A stretch of 34,715 nucleotides of DNA from CAYQMF01 sp964418595 (GCA_964418595.1 CAYQMF010000068.1:1-34715); one strand, 5' to 3'. Counted from the stretch's first letter, positions 7,403 to 15,284 are shown. Notes: generated by a model from the letters alone, not told the origin. Numbers and translations: made by a program.

Positions 7403-7431
7403 ACCTTAGGCGCGACCACAAGCCGTGTCAA
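7403..7431 (-). promoter_or_regulatory. Sigma-70-like promoter facing the small RNA candidate
   Basis: On the minus strand a perfect TTGACA (7431-7426) is followed by exactly 17 bp and then TAAGGT (7408-7403), which keeps the first, second and last bases of TATAAT. A start point near 7396-7398 would follow. The -35 overlaps the hydantoinase stop codon (7428-7430). A full TTGACA at ideal spacing is uncommon in DNA this GC-rich, and no minus-strand protein gene lies close downstream. Confidence 0.5.
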
Positions 7432-9389
7432 GCACGGAGATTCCCGGGCTCGAGGACGAGGCCGAGGCTGGTCGCCGTCGCGCTCCAACCCGCCGGCACC
7501 AACGATGTTCCGGTCGCTTCCTCCACGACGCACGGGCCGCGGCACTCGCTTCGTTCGCCGAGTTCCCCGCGCGCGTACACGGATAGGGCAGTGCCGCCGA
7601 TCGGCGGGCGGCGCGGCGAGCCCACTGGCCTGCGTCGGGGGCCGAGCGGAGCGGCCGGAAGGGCCAGGCCGGCGAGGTCTGCTCGCGCTCGCAGCTCGAC
7701 GAGTTCGAGGTCGCCGGCCGGTACGAAGCCGTTGCGTTCGGCGTGGGCCGTACGGAAGCGAGCCGCGAGGCCTGGCCCGAAGGGCAGTGGGATCCCGGCG
7801 CCCTGTCCGCGCGCCCGCACGACGGCCTCGGTCGCGATGCGTGCGCGCCGGCCTGACTCCAGCGCACGGCGGGCCGCGCGCGCGACGCTCGCTGCGGCGG
7901 CGCGCAGCGCTCCGGGCCGCAGGTGTTCGAGGAGCGCGCCGATGGGATGCTGGGCATCTGCAGACTCCCCGGCGAGCGCAAGGCCAACGGCAGAGAACGC
8001 GCCAGGATGCACGGGCACGATGGCGCGGGGCATCGACAGGCGCCGCGCCAGCCCGGCCGCGTGCAGCCCGCCCGCGCCTCCATAGGCGACCAAGGGGATG
8101 CCGGCGGGGTCGAGCGTGCGCGCCACCGTGATCACGATCAGGGCCCGCATCATCGTCGTCTCCGCGACCTCGAGGATGCCGCGCGCGGCGGCGCGCGCCG
8201 AGACACCGAGGCGCCGAGCGATGGTCTCGACGGCCCGGACGCTGCGATCGGGATCGATGGGGAAGCCGCCACCGAGCAGCGTGTCCGCACCCAGGTGCCC
8301 GAGCGCGACATGCGCATCGGTGACGGTTGCCTCGGTGCCCTTGCCGTAGCAGGCGGGGCCGGGCTCCGCGCCGGCGCTGTGCGGGCCCACCCGCAAGGCG
8401 CCGCCAGAGTCGACCCACGCGATGCTGCCGCCGCCGCAGCCCACCGTGTGCACGGGCACGGCCGGCAGCGGGATGGGCAGGTCGGCCAGGGTCGCGGCGT
8501 GGGTCACTTCGCGCGCGACGTCGGCGCGTACCAGACACACGTCCGTGGACGTTCCGCCCATGTCGAACGCGGCGACTGCGTCGGCACCCATGGCCTCTGC
8601 CAGCTTGCGGCTGGCGTCCACGCCGCCGGCCGGCCCGGACAGCGCGGCGCGCGCCGGGAACTCGGCAGCTTCGCCGTCGGCCATCACGCCGCCGCTGCTG
8701 CGCATCAGCCGAACGCGTCCGCGCCCGACCGCGCTGCGCAGTCGTCCGATGTAGCGGCCCATGATCGGCCGGAGCGCGGCGTTGAGGATCGCGGCACAGA
8801 AGCGCTCGTACTCCCCGCGGGTCCGCAACAGCACGCCGCTGCAGGTGATCGGGACGCCGAGCCCTTCGAGCGCGGCGGCAATGCGCAGCTCGTCGGCGGG
8901 ATCGACGTGGCTGTGCAGCAGGCCGATGGCGACTGCCTCGACCCGCGAGCGCGCGAGGCGTGCCGCCAGGCGCGCGAGCTGCGTGGGCGTCGGCTGCTGC
9001 AACACGCTGCCGTCGGCGGCGCGCCGACTCTCGATCTCGAAGCGCAGCTCGCGCGGCACCGGCGGCACCGGCTTGCGGGCGGCCAGATCGTAGATGTCGG
9101 TGCGAGCCTGCCTGCCGATCTCGATCAGGTCGAGGAACCCCTTGCCGGTCACGAAGGCGGTCCTCGGCAGGGATCCGGTGAGGATGGCGTTGAGGCCGAC
9201 CGTCGTGCCGTGCACGAGGTCGGCCACCGCGCCCGCGGGCAGCCCTGCGGCGAGGCCCGTCGCGACCGCTGCCGCAGGGTCGCCGGGCGTCGAGGGCATC
9301 TTGTGGATCACGACGCCCTTCGTGGTGTGCACGGCGACGTCGGTGAACGTTCCTCCGGTGTCGATGCCGATGCGTTGCAGCGGGGTCAT
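7428..9389 (-). CDS. Hydantoinase A/oxoprolinase family protein
   Basis: The 653-aa product belongs to the HyuA/oxoprolinase family, ATP-dependent enzymes that open cyclic amides such as hydantoins or 5-oxoproline, or act on acetone as a carboxylase subunit. The ASKHA-type nucleotide site is visible: IDTGGTFTDV (9-18), HGTTVGLNAIL (60-70), SSGGVM (231-236), SGPAGGV (251-257) and FDMGGTSTDV (275-284). Length is near the family norm of about 650-700. The frame continues 38 codons upstream, but the ATG at 9389 puts the GGTFTD motif at its usual distance from the N-terminus. HyuA normally works with HyuB, which is not adjacent here, so the partner is elsewhere or the gene acts alone. Cytoplasmic. 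The exact substrate cannot be told from sequence. Confidence 0.92.
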   Translation of the reverse strand: MTPLQRIGIDTGGTFTDVAVHTTKGVVIHKMPSTPGDPAAAVATGLAAGLPAGAVADLVHGTTVGLNAILTGSLPRTAFVTGKGFLDLIEIGRQARTDIYDLAARKPVPPVPRELRFEIESRRAADGSVLQQPTPTQLARLAARLARSRVEAVAIGLLHSHVDPADELRIAAALEGLGVPITCSGVLLRTRGEYERFCAAILNAALRPIMGRYIGRLRSAVGRGRVRLMRSSGGVMADGEAAEFPARAALSGPAGGVDASRKLAEAMGADAVAAFDMGGTSTDVCLVRADVAREVTHAATLADLPIPLPAVPVHTVGCGGGSIAWVDSGGALRVGPHSAGAEPGPACYGKGTEATVTDAHVALGHLGADTLLGGGFPIDPDRSVRAVETIARRLGVSARAAARGILEVAETTMMRALIVITVARTLDPAGIPLVAYGGAGGLHAAGLARRLSMPRAIVPVHPGAFSAVGLALAGESADAQHPIGALLEHLRPGALRAAAASVARAARRALESGRRARIATEAVVRARGQGAGIPLPFGPGLAARFRTAHAERNGFVPAGDLELVELRARADLAGLALPAAPLGPRRRPVGSPRRPPIGGTALSVYARGELGERSECRGPCVVEEATGTSLVPAGWSATATSLGLVLEPGNLRA

Positions 9390-9484
9390 GCGGGCCGGGA
9401 GAATAGGCGAGCGAGGGTCGAACGCAGGTGCCTTCCTGTGGTCGGCTGCGACCGGCACGAGAGCCGTCTCGCTCCTCGTCGCGG

Positions 9485-9513
9485 TGGCTCCCGTACCACG
9501 CACCTCCTACAAT
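9485..9513 (+). promoter_or_regulatory. Candidate promoter of the plsY operon
   Basis: TACAAT (9508-9513) matches five of six bases of the -10 consensus. A weak -35 (TGGCTC, 9485-9490) lies 17 bp upstream. Only 12 bp separate the -10 from the plsY ATG at 9526 and no Shine-Dalgarno sequence is present, so the mRNA would be nearly leaderless. Confidence 0.4.
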
Positions 9514-9525
9514 CCCGCGCCCCGC

Positions 9526-10137
9526 ATGGACGTCGCCGTCGCCTGCCTGCTGGCCTACTTGCTCGGAGGAGTGCCGTTCGGTCTGCTTCTCGCGCGCCTC
9601 CTCGCGGGCGTCGACATCCGTCGGATCGGATCCGGCAACGTCGGCGCCACCAACGCGGCGCGGGCGTTCTCGACGCGTCCCAAGCGCCTCGCCGCGTTCC
9701 TGCTCATCTACGCCCTCGATGGGTTCAAGGGCTACGCGCCGACGGCCTGGTTCGCCGGAGCGTTCGAGCTGGCGAGTCCCAATGCGCCGGTGTTCCTGGG
9801 TTGCTGCGCCCTGCTCGGGCACTGCTTCACGCCGTACCTGCGGTTCAAGGGTGGCAAGGGCGTGGCGACCGGTTGCGGCGTGTTCGCGGCTCTCGAACCG
9901 ATCGCCCTCGGTGTCGCTCTGCTGGCGTTCGGGCTGGCGTACGCCCTCACCCGCAAGGTCTTCGTCGGCAGCCTCACGCTCGGCGTCGCCCTCGCGCTGG
10001 CCGTCGTGCTGCGCGAGCCGGCGTCGGCCTTCGCGACCCGCACCGGAGCCAGCGTGTTCGCGATCGCCATCGCCGCGTTCCTCTTCTTCACGCACCGCAG
10101 CAACCTGCAGAAGGCGATGCGCGGAGCCGGCGCGTGA
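9526..10137 (+). CDS. plsY: Acyl-phosphate:glycerol-3-phosphate acyltransferase PlsY
   Basis: PlsY transfers an acyl group from acyl-phosphate to glycerol-3-phosphate, the first step of phospholipid synthesis, at the inner membrane. The 203-aa protein has the family's multi-helix layout. Its cytoplasmic signatures are RRIGSGNVGATNAAR (32-46), LDGFKGYAP (64-72) and GHCFTPYLRFKGGKGVATG (98-116). The start is the ATG at 9526, which gives the standard N-terminus directly preceding a membrane helix; the open frame upstream is shadow. It overlaps gpsA by GTGA, placing the acyltransferase next to the enzyme that supplies its glycerol-3-phosphate. Length is normal and motifs are complete. Confidence 0.97.
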   Translation: MDVAVACLLAYLLGGVPFGLLLARLLAGVDIRRIGSGNVGATNAARAFSTRPKRLAAFLLIYALDGFKGYAPTAWFAGAFELASPNAPVFLGCCALLGHCFTPYLRFKGGKGVATGCGVFAALEPIALGVALLAFGLAYALTRKVFVGSLTLGVALALAVVLREPASAFATRTGASVFAIAIAAFLFFTHRSNLQKAMRGAGA

Positions 10138-11135
10138 AGCTCACGATCCTCGGCAACGGGGGGTTCGGCACCGCGCTGGCGATCCTCGCCGACGCGACCG
10201 GACACGCGGTCCGGCTGTGGGGACACGACCCCGCCTACACCGCGGAGCTGGCCGCAACGCGTCGCAACCCTCGCTACCTGGCGGTCGCCACGCTGCCGGC
10301 GAGCGTTGCCGTCACTGCCGACGCCGCGACCGCCCTCGACGGGGCGGAGCTGATCCTCGCCGCGATCCCCACCCAGCACGTGCGCAGCGTGCTCGCGGGC
10401 ATGGGCACCATGCTTCCGCGCGGCGTGCCGATCGTGTCGCTGGCGAAGGGGCTGGAGCAGGCGAGCGGCAAACGGCCCTCCGAGGTCATCGCGGAGGTCA
10501 CCGGCGGGCGTTCGCCCGTGCTCGTCTTGTCGGGCCCCAGCCACGCGGAGGAGATCGCCGAGGGCAAGCCCGCGACCCTCGTCCTGGCCGCGGATGCAGC
10601 GCAAGGCGCGACGTGCCTGCGCCTGCAGGAAGCGCTCAGCTCGCCGCGCTTCCGCATCTACCGCAACACCGACGTGCTCGGCGTCGAGCTGTGCGGTGCG
10701 CTCAAGAACGTGATCGCGATCGCGGCCGGCATCGCCGATGGCCTGGGCTATGGCGACAACGCGAAGGCCGCGGTGCTCACTCGCGGCCTCGTCGAGATGG
10801 TCCGCTACGGGGAGGTCGAAGGTGCGCAGCGCGCGACGTTCTACGGCCTCGCCGGCATCGGCGACCTCGCCGTGACGGCCTTCAGCCGGCACGGTCGCAA
10901 CCGTGCATTCGGCGAGCGTGTGGGCAAGGGCGAACGCGCCGACGCGGTCCTCGCCTCGAGCCGGAAGGTCGTCGAAGGCGCCTGGACGTCGCGCGCCGTG
11001 CGCGCGCGGGCGCGCGCGCGCGGGATCGCGATGCCGCTCACCGATGCCGTGTGCGGAGTGTTGTTCGAGGCCGTCCCGGCCGAGGCCGCCGTGCGCGCGC
11101 TGATGCTGCGCGACCCCAAGGACGAGGCTCCGTGA
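10134..11135 (+). CDS. gpsA: Glycerol-3-phosphate dehydrogenase [NAD(P)+] GpsA
   Basis: GpsA reduces dihydroxyacetone phosphate to sn-glycerol-3-phosphate for phospholipids. The 333-aa cytoplasmic protein has a Rossmann GNGGFGTAL (7-15; usually GxGxWGTAL), SLAKGLE with K105 (102-108), SGPSHAEEI (133-141) and the catalytic GALKNVIAIAAG with K191 (188-199). GDNAKAAVLTRGL (207-219) and FYGLAGIGDLAVTAFSRHGRN (236-256) follow. The GTG start lies within the plsY stop (GTGA), and the gene end overlaps the next start in the same way, so the three genes are one translationally coupled operon. The W-to-F change in the nucleotide-binding loop is mild. All key residues expected for activity are present. 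Confidence 0.97.
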   Translation: MKLTILGNGGFGTALAILADATGHAVRLWGHDPAYTAELAATRRNPRYLAVATLPASVAVTADAATALDGAELILAAIPTQHVRSVLAGMGTMLPRGVPIVSLAKGLEQASGKRPSEVIAEVTGGRSPVLVLSGPSHAEEIAEGKPATLVLAADAAQGATCLRLQEALSSPRFRIYRNTDVLGVELCGALKNVIAIAAGIADGLGYGDNAKAAVLTRGLVEMVRYGEVEGAQRATFYGLAGIGDLAVTAFSRHGRNRAFGERVGKGERADAVLASSRKVVEGAWTSRAVRARARARGIAMPLTDAVCGVLFEAVPAEAAVRALMLRDPKDEAP

Positions 11136-12565
11136 CCGAGAACGGATCGATCGCCGCACCGGCGCCGTGGCGCGACGGCCTGGCGATCGCGGGCGCGGCG
11201 CTCGTGCTCTACCTGCTGCTCGCCCAGGAGGCGTTGCATGGTCTCGACGTGCACGTGCATGTCTTCTTCCTGACCCAGGGGCACCTCGAACACCCGCTCC
11301 ACTTTCTCTACCTGAAGATCGTCGGTGCGGCGTGGCCACTGCTGCGCGAATGCGGGCTCAGCCCGCACCACGCCCTGCGGCTGATGTCGGCGATCGGGAG
11401 CGCGGCCTTCGTGCTCGGCTGCCACCGCGCGGCGGCGCGGCTGCACATGCCGCACCGCCACGCCATGCTGGTCGCGGCGCTCTGCGCCGTGCCCGGGGCC
11501 AACCTGTTCTTCGCGACCGTGCCCGAGATCCACGGCGTGTTCGGTGCCTTCGCGGGCGTCGTGTGGTGGGCCGCTGCAGCGCTCGTCGAAGCGCCGGGTC
11601 TGCGCCGAGCGTGTGTGCTCGGGCTCGCGTCGGGCGTCGCGAGCAGCGTGCACGCCACGGGCCACCTCCAGCTCGGCACCGCGATCCTCCTGTGGTGGGC
11701 CCTGTCGCCCGCACGCGGGCTCGGTGTTGCGTCGCGGCTCGCGCTGGGTGCGGGTGTCGTGCACGTCGCAGTTGCGACCGGGTTCGCGCTCTGGTTGCAG
11801 CCGGCGCGGATCGCGACGCCGTTCCAGGGCCAGCTCGAGTTCCTGCGCGATGGTCTCGATGGTCTCGCACTCGGCGACGTCACGCGCGTGCTCTGCGGTG
11901 AGTGGTTGCTGGTGTTCCTGCCGCTGTCGCTCACCGCCCTCGTAGCTCCGCTGCGCAGTGCGACCCGGCGCCTCGGGCTCGCCACGCTGGCTGCGCTCGG
12001 CGTGTACCTCGCGCTGTGTCTCGTGCTGCTGCACGACCTGCACGAGCGCGGCGCCTACCTGCTGCCGCTGGTCCTGCCGTTTGCGTTGTGCACCCTGCGC
12101 GCGTTGGGCACGCGCCTCACGCTCGGTGCCGGGCTGTTCGCGCTCGGCTGGGGGATCGTGTTCGTGGGCGCACACGACCACATCGAGGCCGCGGCCTGGG
12201 TCGATGACTTCGTCGCGGTGGCGCGCGACGAACCGCTCGCGGTGATCTGTCGCGACGTGCCGGAGCAGGAGCAGATCACGCGGGCGGTGCCCGACGTGCC
12301 GTTCGTGCGGGTCGATTCGCTGGTGCCGACCGCGGAGCGGGGGGCCGCGGCCTTCGCGCAGTTCTGCGCCCAGTTCGACGGGCTGGTGACGCACTACGCC
12401 GGCAGTGGCCGCCGCGTGTTCATCACGCGCGCGGCGTACGAGACCATGGCCGCCAGCGGTCAGTCGTTCTTCACGCGGTTTCTCACCGAGCACCTCGCGC
12501 GCCACTATCGGCTGGAGGAAGTGGTGCGCGGGGGCTTCGCCGCCTATCGCGTGCGGCCCCGGTAG
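11132..12565 (+). CDS. Polytopic membrane protein, possible GT-C-type glycosyltransferase
   Basis: This 477-aa protein has about nine or ten hydrophobic segments between residues 15 and 350, then a soluble C-terminal part of about 125 residues. After the first membrane segment comes a His/Asp-containing loop (QEALHGLDVHVHVFF), the place where GT-C enzymes carry acidic catalytic residues. A C-terminal VICRDVPEQEQITRAVPDVPF stretch suits a small globular domain. I recognise no specific family; a GT-C-like transferase is suggested only by topology. It starts with GTG in a GTGA overlap with gpsA, so it is made together with phospholipid precursor enzymes and may act on a lipid-linked substrate. 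It ends 4 bp before the convergent secreted-protein gene. Confidence 0.7.
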   Translation: MTENGSIAAPAPWRDGLAIAGAALVLYLLLAQEALHGLDVHVHVFFLTQGHLEHPLHFLYLKIVGAAWPLLRECGLSPHHALRLMSAIGSAAFVLGCHRAAARLHMPHRHAMLVAALCAVPGANLFFATVPEIHGVFGAFAGVVWWAAAALVEAPGLRRACVLGLASGVASSVHATGHLQLGTAILLWWALSPARGLGVASRLALGAGVVHVAVATGFALWLQPARIATPFQGQLEFLRDGLDGLALGDVTRVLCGEWLLVFLPLSLTALVAPLRSATRRLGLATLAALGVYLALCLVLLHDLHERGAYLLPLVLPFALCTLRALGTRLTLGAGLFALGWGIVFVGAHDHIEAAAWVDDFVAVARDEPLAVICRDVPEQEQITRAVPDVPFVRVDSLVPTAERGAAAFAQFCAQFDGLVTHYAGSGRRVFITRAAYETMAASGQSFFTRFLTEHLARHYRLEEVVRGGFAAYRVRPR

Positions 12566-12569
12566 CAGG

Positions 12570-13481
12570 TCACAGGATCGTCGTGTGCGCGCCCGCGGTG
12601 TGCGACCAGCCGCCGGCGGCGGCAGCATCGAGGATGAACCACTGGGTGGCGAGCGGGAAGCCGAGGGCGCCCATCGCCGGCAGGCGCAGGGCAGTGCCCG
12701 CACTGCCCGCGCCACGCCCGACCGTGCCGGTCGTGGTCACCACGATCGTGATGAGCGGGTTGACGTGGAACTCGCCGATGGGCGGCAGTTGGAAGTAGGT
12801 CTGCGTGCCGATGCCCAGCACTGCCGGAGCCGCTGGCGCTGCGTTGGTCAAGACCAACCCCAGCTCGTTCCCCTGCGCCGCCCAGCCCGTGACGATCTGG
12901 TTCGGGACGCCGACGACGCCGGCCTTGCCGACGCCGACAGGCACGATGGGGTTCGTGTTGTGCGGGCAGAAGAGCCGCGACTTGTAGGGCTTGGCCGGCC
13001 ACGGGTTGGCGCCGCTGTTGGCGCCGTTCCAGGTCGAGCCGCCGTCGAACGAGCCGCGATACGGGACCGTGCCAGTCGCCGTCGTGGAGTACGGCGTGCG
13101 CGAGCCGTTCGGCATGCCCCACACCAGCCAGAACACCTGGTTCGCCGTGAGCGCGACCGGCGTCGGCAGGTCGGCCCCCTGCCAGGAGATGACGCTGGTC
13201 TGCGTGTAGGTGCCGGTGCCACTCAGGTTGGCGAGCGGTCGGTCGTTGGCAGCGTCGTGACTCCAGATCGCGAATGAACCCGGGCCGGCGACGAGGCCGG
13301 TGTGTACTTGCGCGGCGCTGATGATGTTGTTGGCGCTCGCGACGAGACGCATCCCGAGCAGGAGGTTGGGGCCGCCCATCGTGACGTTGGTGACGAGCGT
13401 GCCGTCGTCGTGGGTGGTCACGCACTCGCGTTGGGCGACGGCGGATGCGACGAGGAGGAGGGAGACGAGGATGGTTCGCAT
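12570..13481 (-). CDS. Secreted protein of unknown function
   Basis: The 303-aa product starts with a signal peptide (MRTILV..., residues 1-16, cut after AVA before Gln17). The mature part is rich in Gly, Thr, Asn and Ser and predicted to be mostly beta strand, with aromatic repeats such as NQVFWLVWGMPNGS and GGSTWNGANSG. The C-terminus (LPAMGALGFPLATQWFILDA) is a short hydrophobic stretch of the kind that closes many planctomycetal extracellular proteins. No catalytic motif is seen. I chose the ATG at 13481 because it directly begins the signal peptide and has GAAGAAG upstream; ATGs at 13514 and 13517 would add 11-12 residues. A TATGAT hexamer (13518-13513, minus strand) could be its -10 element. 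Confidence 0.75.
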   Translation of the reverse strand: MRTILVSLLLVASAVAQRECVTTHDDGTLVTNVTMGGPNLLLGMRLVASANNIISAAQVHTGLVAGPGSFAIWSHDAANDRPLANLSGTGTYTQTSVISWQGADLPTPVALTANQVFWLVWGMPNGSRTPYSTTATGTVPYRGSFDGGSTWNGANSGANPWPAKPYKSRLFCPHNTNPIVPVGVGKAGVVGVPNQIVTGWAAQGNELGLVLTNAAPAAPAVLGIGTQTYFQLPPIGEFHVNPLITIVVTTTGTVGRGAGSAGTALRLPAMGALGFPLATQWFILDAAAAGGWSHTAGAHTTIL

Positions 13482-13559
13482 GGCGAGCTTCTTCGGGGCG
13501 GGGACTGGCTGCATCATACGCTCGGCTGCACGGCGCCCGCCGTGCGGCCCAGGGTCGGC

Positions 13560-14132
13560 ATGCGCGGTTTCCTGCAGTTCCTTCGCAGCGTAGGTCGAGT
13601 GGGCGTGCTCATCGCCGCTGCCGGACTCGTCTGGCTCGTGCACCGCGGCGGGCTTTGGGGTCCGTTGGCCGTCACGTTGCCGGTGTCGGCCACGCTGATC
13701 GGCGCTGTGGCAGCGATGGCGTCGCTCCTCCGCGGTGCCGCCGAGCGCCGGCGCCTCGACGGCGTGTCCCTGCGCGACCTCGACCGCATGCCGGGTAGCG
13801 TGTTCGAGGACTGGGTGTGTCGACGACTCACGCGCGCGGGCTTCCAGTGCCAGAACCTGCCGCGCACGCGCGACTACGGGATCGACGTCGTCGCAGGGCG
13901 TGGCCCGCTCCGGGTCGGTGTGCAGGCCAAGCGCTACGAAGGACCGGTCGGCAACCACGCCGTGCAGGAGGCGATCGCCGGCGCGGGTCACCACCGGTGC
14001 CAGGTGGCCGCCGTAGTCACGCAGTCGCGCTTCACGCCGGCAGCCCGCGAGCAGGCGCGGACCGCACGCCTGCGGGTCGTCTTGATCGGGCGCGACCAGT
14101 TGGTCGACCTGCCGCGGCTCCTGCACGGCTGA
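13560..14132 (+). CDS. Membrane-anchored Mrr-type restriction endonuclease-like protein
   Basis: The 190-aa protein has two adjacent N-terminal membrane helices (about 12-27 and 33-56) followed by a cytoplasmic nuclease-like domain (about 75-190). That domain shows the Mrr/PD-(D/E)xK core: GSVFEDWVCRRLTRAGF with E83, RDYGIDVV with D109 and VQAKRY with Q122/K124. This D...QxK arrangement is typical of the restriction endonuclease type IV (Mrr_cat) family. Membrane-anchored versions are widespread but poorly studied; roles in defence or DNA repair have been suggested. The ATG at 13560 starts the protein just before the first helix. It is divergent from the secreted protein and convergent with the RHH gene, 10 bp away, so it is probably a single-gene unit. 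Confidence 0.82.
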   Translation: MRGFLQFLRSVGRVGVLIAAAGLVWLVHRGGLWGPLAVTLPVSATLIGAVAAMASLLRGAAERRRLDGVSLRDLDRMPGSVFEDWVCRRLTRAGFQCQNLPRTRDYGIDVVAGRGPLRVGVQAKRYEGPVGNHAVQEAIAGAGHHRCQVAAVVTQSRFTPAAREQARTARLRVVLIGRDQLVDLPRLLHG

Positions 14133-14142
14133 CCTCCTCCAC

Positions 14143-14331
14143 TCAGCGCCGTCGCTTCGGATCGGCGCCGTCGTCCTTCAGCCGACCGGCGCGTCGCAGT
14201 GCGTCCCGCAGGATCCACTCCACCTGTCCGTTCAGGCTGCGCAGTTCGTCCTCGGCCCACTTCCGCAGCGCGTCGTGCAGCCGCGGATCTAGGCGCAGGA
14301 GAAACGGTCGGCGCGGGTTCTCGTCGGCCAC
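14143..14331 (-). CDS. Small Arc-type ribbon-helix-helix DNA-binding protein
   Basis: The 62-aa protein fits the Arc/MetJ fold. A beta strand PFLLRLDPRLHDALRKWA (9-26) leads into helix A, and the conserved LRSLNGQVEWILRDALRRAG (30-49) forms the turn and helix B, followed by a basic tail. Such dimers bind palindromic operators; in plants of toxin-antitoxin design they act as antitoxins, but here the partner is an SPFH protein. GTG start at 14331, 3 bp after the SPFH stop, so it is the last gene of that operon. The perfect palindrome upstream of the SPFH gene is a natural candidate for its operator, giving autoregulation. The fold is likely; the target is inferred. Confidence 0.82.
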   Translation of the reverse strand: MADENPRRPFLLRLDPRLHDALRKWAEDELRSLNGQVEWILRDALRRAGRLKDDGADPKRRR

Positions 14332-14334
14332 GGC

Positions 14335-15252
14335 CTACCCGTGCAGCGTGCCCGCGTTGATCACCGGCGTCGCGTCGTGGTCGGAGCAGAGCACCACGAG
14401 CAGGTTGCTGACCATCGCCGCGCGTCTTTCCGGATCGAGTTCGATCACCTTCTTGTCGGTTAGCTGCCCGAGTGCCAGCTCGACCATGCTCACCGCGCCT
14501 TCGACGATCTTCTGGCGGGCGGCGATCACCGCCTCGGCCTGTTGCCGGCGCAGCATGGCGCCTGCGATCTCGGGGGCGTAGGCGAGGTGGCTGATGCGCG
14601 CCTCCAGCACTTCGATGCCGGCGAGCGCCAGGCGCTCGGCCAGTTCGGTCTTCAGTTCCTCGTTCACTTCATCCAGGCTGCCGCGCAGCGACGGCGCGTC
14701 GTCGTGGTCGGTGATGTCGTACGGATGCTGCGCCGCGAGGTGGCGAACCGCTGACTCGGCCTGCACCTGGATGTACGAGGCGTAGTCTTCGACGTCGAAG
14801 CTCGCCATCGCGGTGTTGCTCACGCGCCACACGACGACGGCCCCGATCTCGATCGGGTTGCCGAGCTTGTCGTTCACCTTCAGCGTGTCGCTCGTGAAGT
14901 TGTGCGCGCGCAGGGACACGGACTTGCGGACCGTGAAGGGATTGACCGCGAAGAACCCGTCCTTCCGGATCGTGCCCACGTAGCGCCCGAACAGGATGAG
15001 GACCTTGGCCTGGTTCGGGTTGACGATGGTCAGCGAGATCAGCGCGAAGATCGCGGCGATCAACGAGAGGATGCCGGCCGCGACGCCAACCCCCTGCACC
15101 ATGTCCTCGCGACTGTTCGCGGCGATGACAAAGCAGGTGATGGGGACGGGCAGGAGCAGGCAGAGGCCGAGGACGAGTCGGGCGAGCCCTGAGGGAGGGT
15201 TCGCGAGGACGCGCTCGAGGGAAGGGACCTTGGCAGCGGGAGGGTTGGTCAT
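14335..15252 (-). CDS. SPFH/Band 7 domain membrane protein
   Basis: The 305-aa protein has two N-terminal membrane helices (about 23-45 and 55-77) followed by an SPFH domain (about 78-235). Typical features are the start of the domain at VNPNQAKVLILFGRYVGTIR (77-96), DGFFAVNPF (98-106) and EIGAVVVWRV (135-144). YASYIQVQAESAVRHLAA (158-175) and the coiled-coil stretch AGAMLRRQQAEAVIAARQKIVEGA follow. SPFH proteins oligomerise in membrane microdomains and often regulate proteases or scaffolds. The start is the ATG at 15252. The RHH gene follows after 3 bp, a recurrent pairing. The helicase gene ends 86 bp upstream on the same strand, and that spacer holds a perfect palindrome, so this pair probably has its own promoter. 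Confidence 0.92.
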   Translation of the reverse strand: MTNPPAAKVPSLERVLANPPSGLARLVLGLCLLLPVPITCFVIAANSREDMVQGVGVAAGILSLIAAIFALISLTIVNPNQAKVLILFGRYVGTIRKDGFFAVNPFTVRKSVSLRAHNFTSDTLKVNDKLGNPIEIGAVVVWRVSNTAMASFDVEDYASYIQVQAESAVRHLAAQHPYDITDHDDAPSLRGSLDEVNEELKTELAERLALAGIEVLEARISHLAYAPEIAGAMLRRQQAEAVIAARQKIVEGAVSMVELALGQLTDKKVIELDPERRAAMVSNLLVVLCSDHDATPVINAGTLHG

Positions 15253-15274
15253 GGGTGCCTCGTGGGATAGCGAA

Positions 15275-15284
15275 GTGATATCAC
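15275..15284. promoter_or_regulatory. Perfect 10-bp palindrome, candidate operator of the SPFH/RHH operon
   Basis: GTGATATCAC is a perfect inverted repeat ending 22 bp before the SPFH start codon, in an A+T-richer patch of otherwise very GC-rich DNA. An imperfect dyad CACACGGTGTG (15322-15332) lies about 40 bp further upstream with a similar GTG/CAC core. RHH dimers typically bind palindromes of this size, and an RHH gene is encoded in the same operon. Binding has not been shown; a chance palindrome is possible. Confidence 0.4.

Noticed and set aside
7363..10095. A 910-codon minus-strand open frame
   Set aside because: Overlaps the true hydantoinase A frame and PlsY on the other strand; Arg/Gly/His-rich shadow composition.
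7923..11135. A 1070-codon plus-strand open frame across the hydantoinase gene and into gpsA
   Set aside because: Only its end (from the GTG at 10134) is GpsA. The rest is antisense to hydantoinase A and in the wrong frame for PlsY; high GC removes stop codons in shadow frames.
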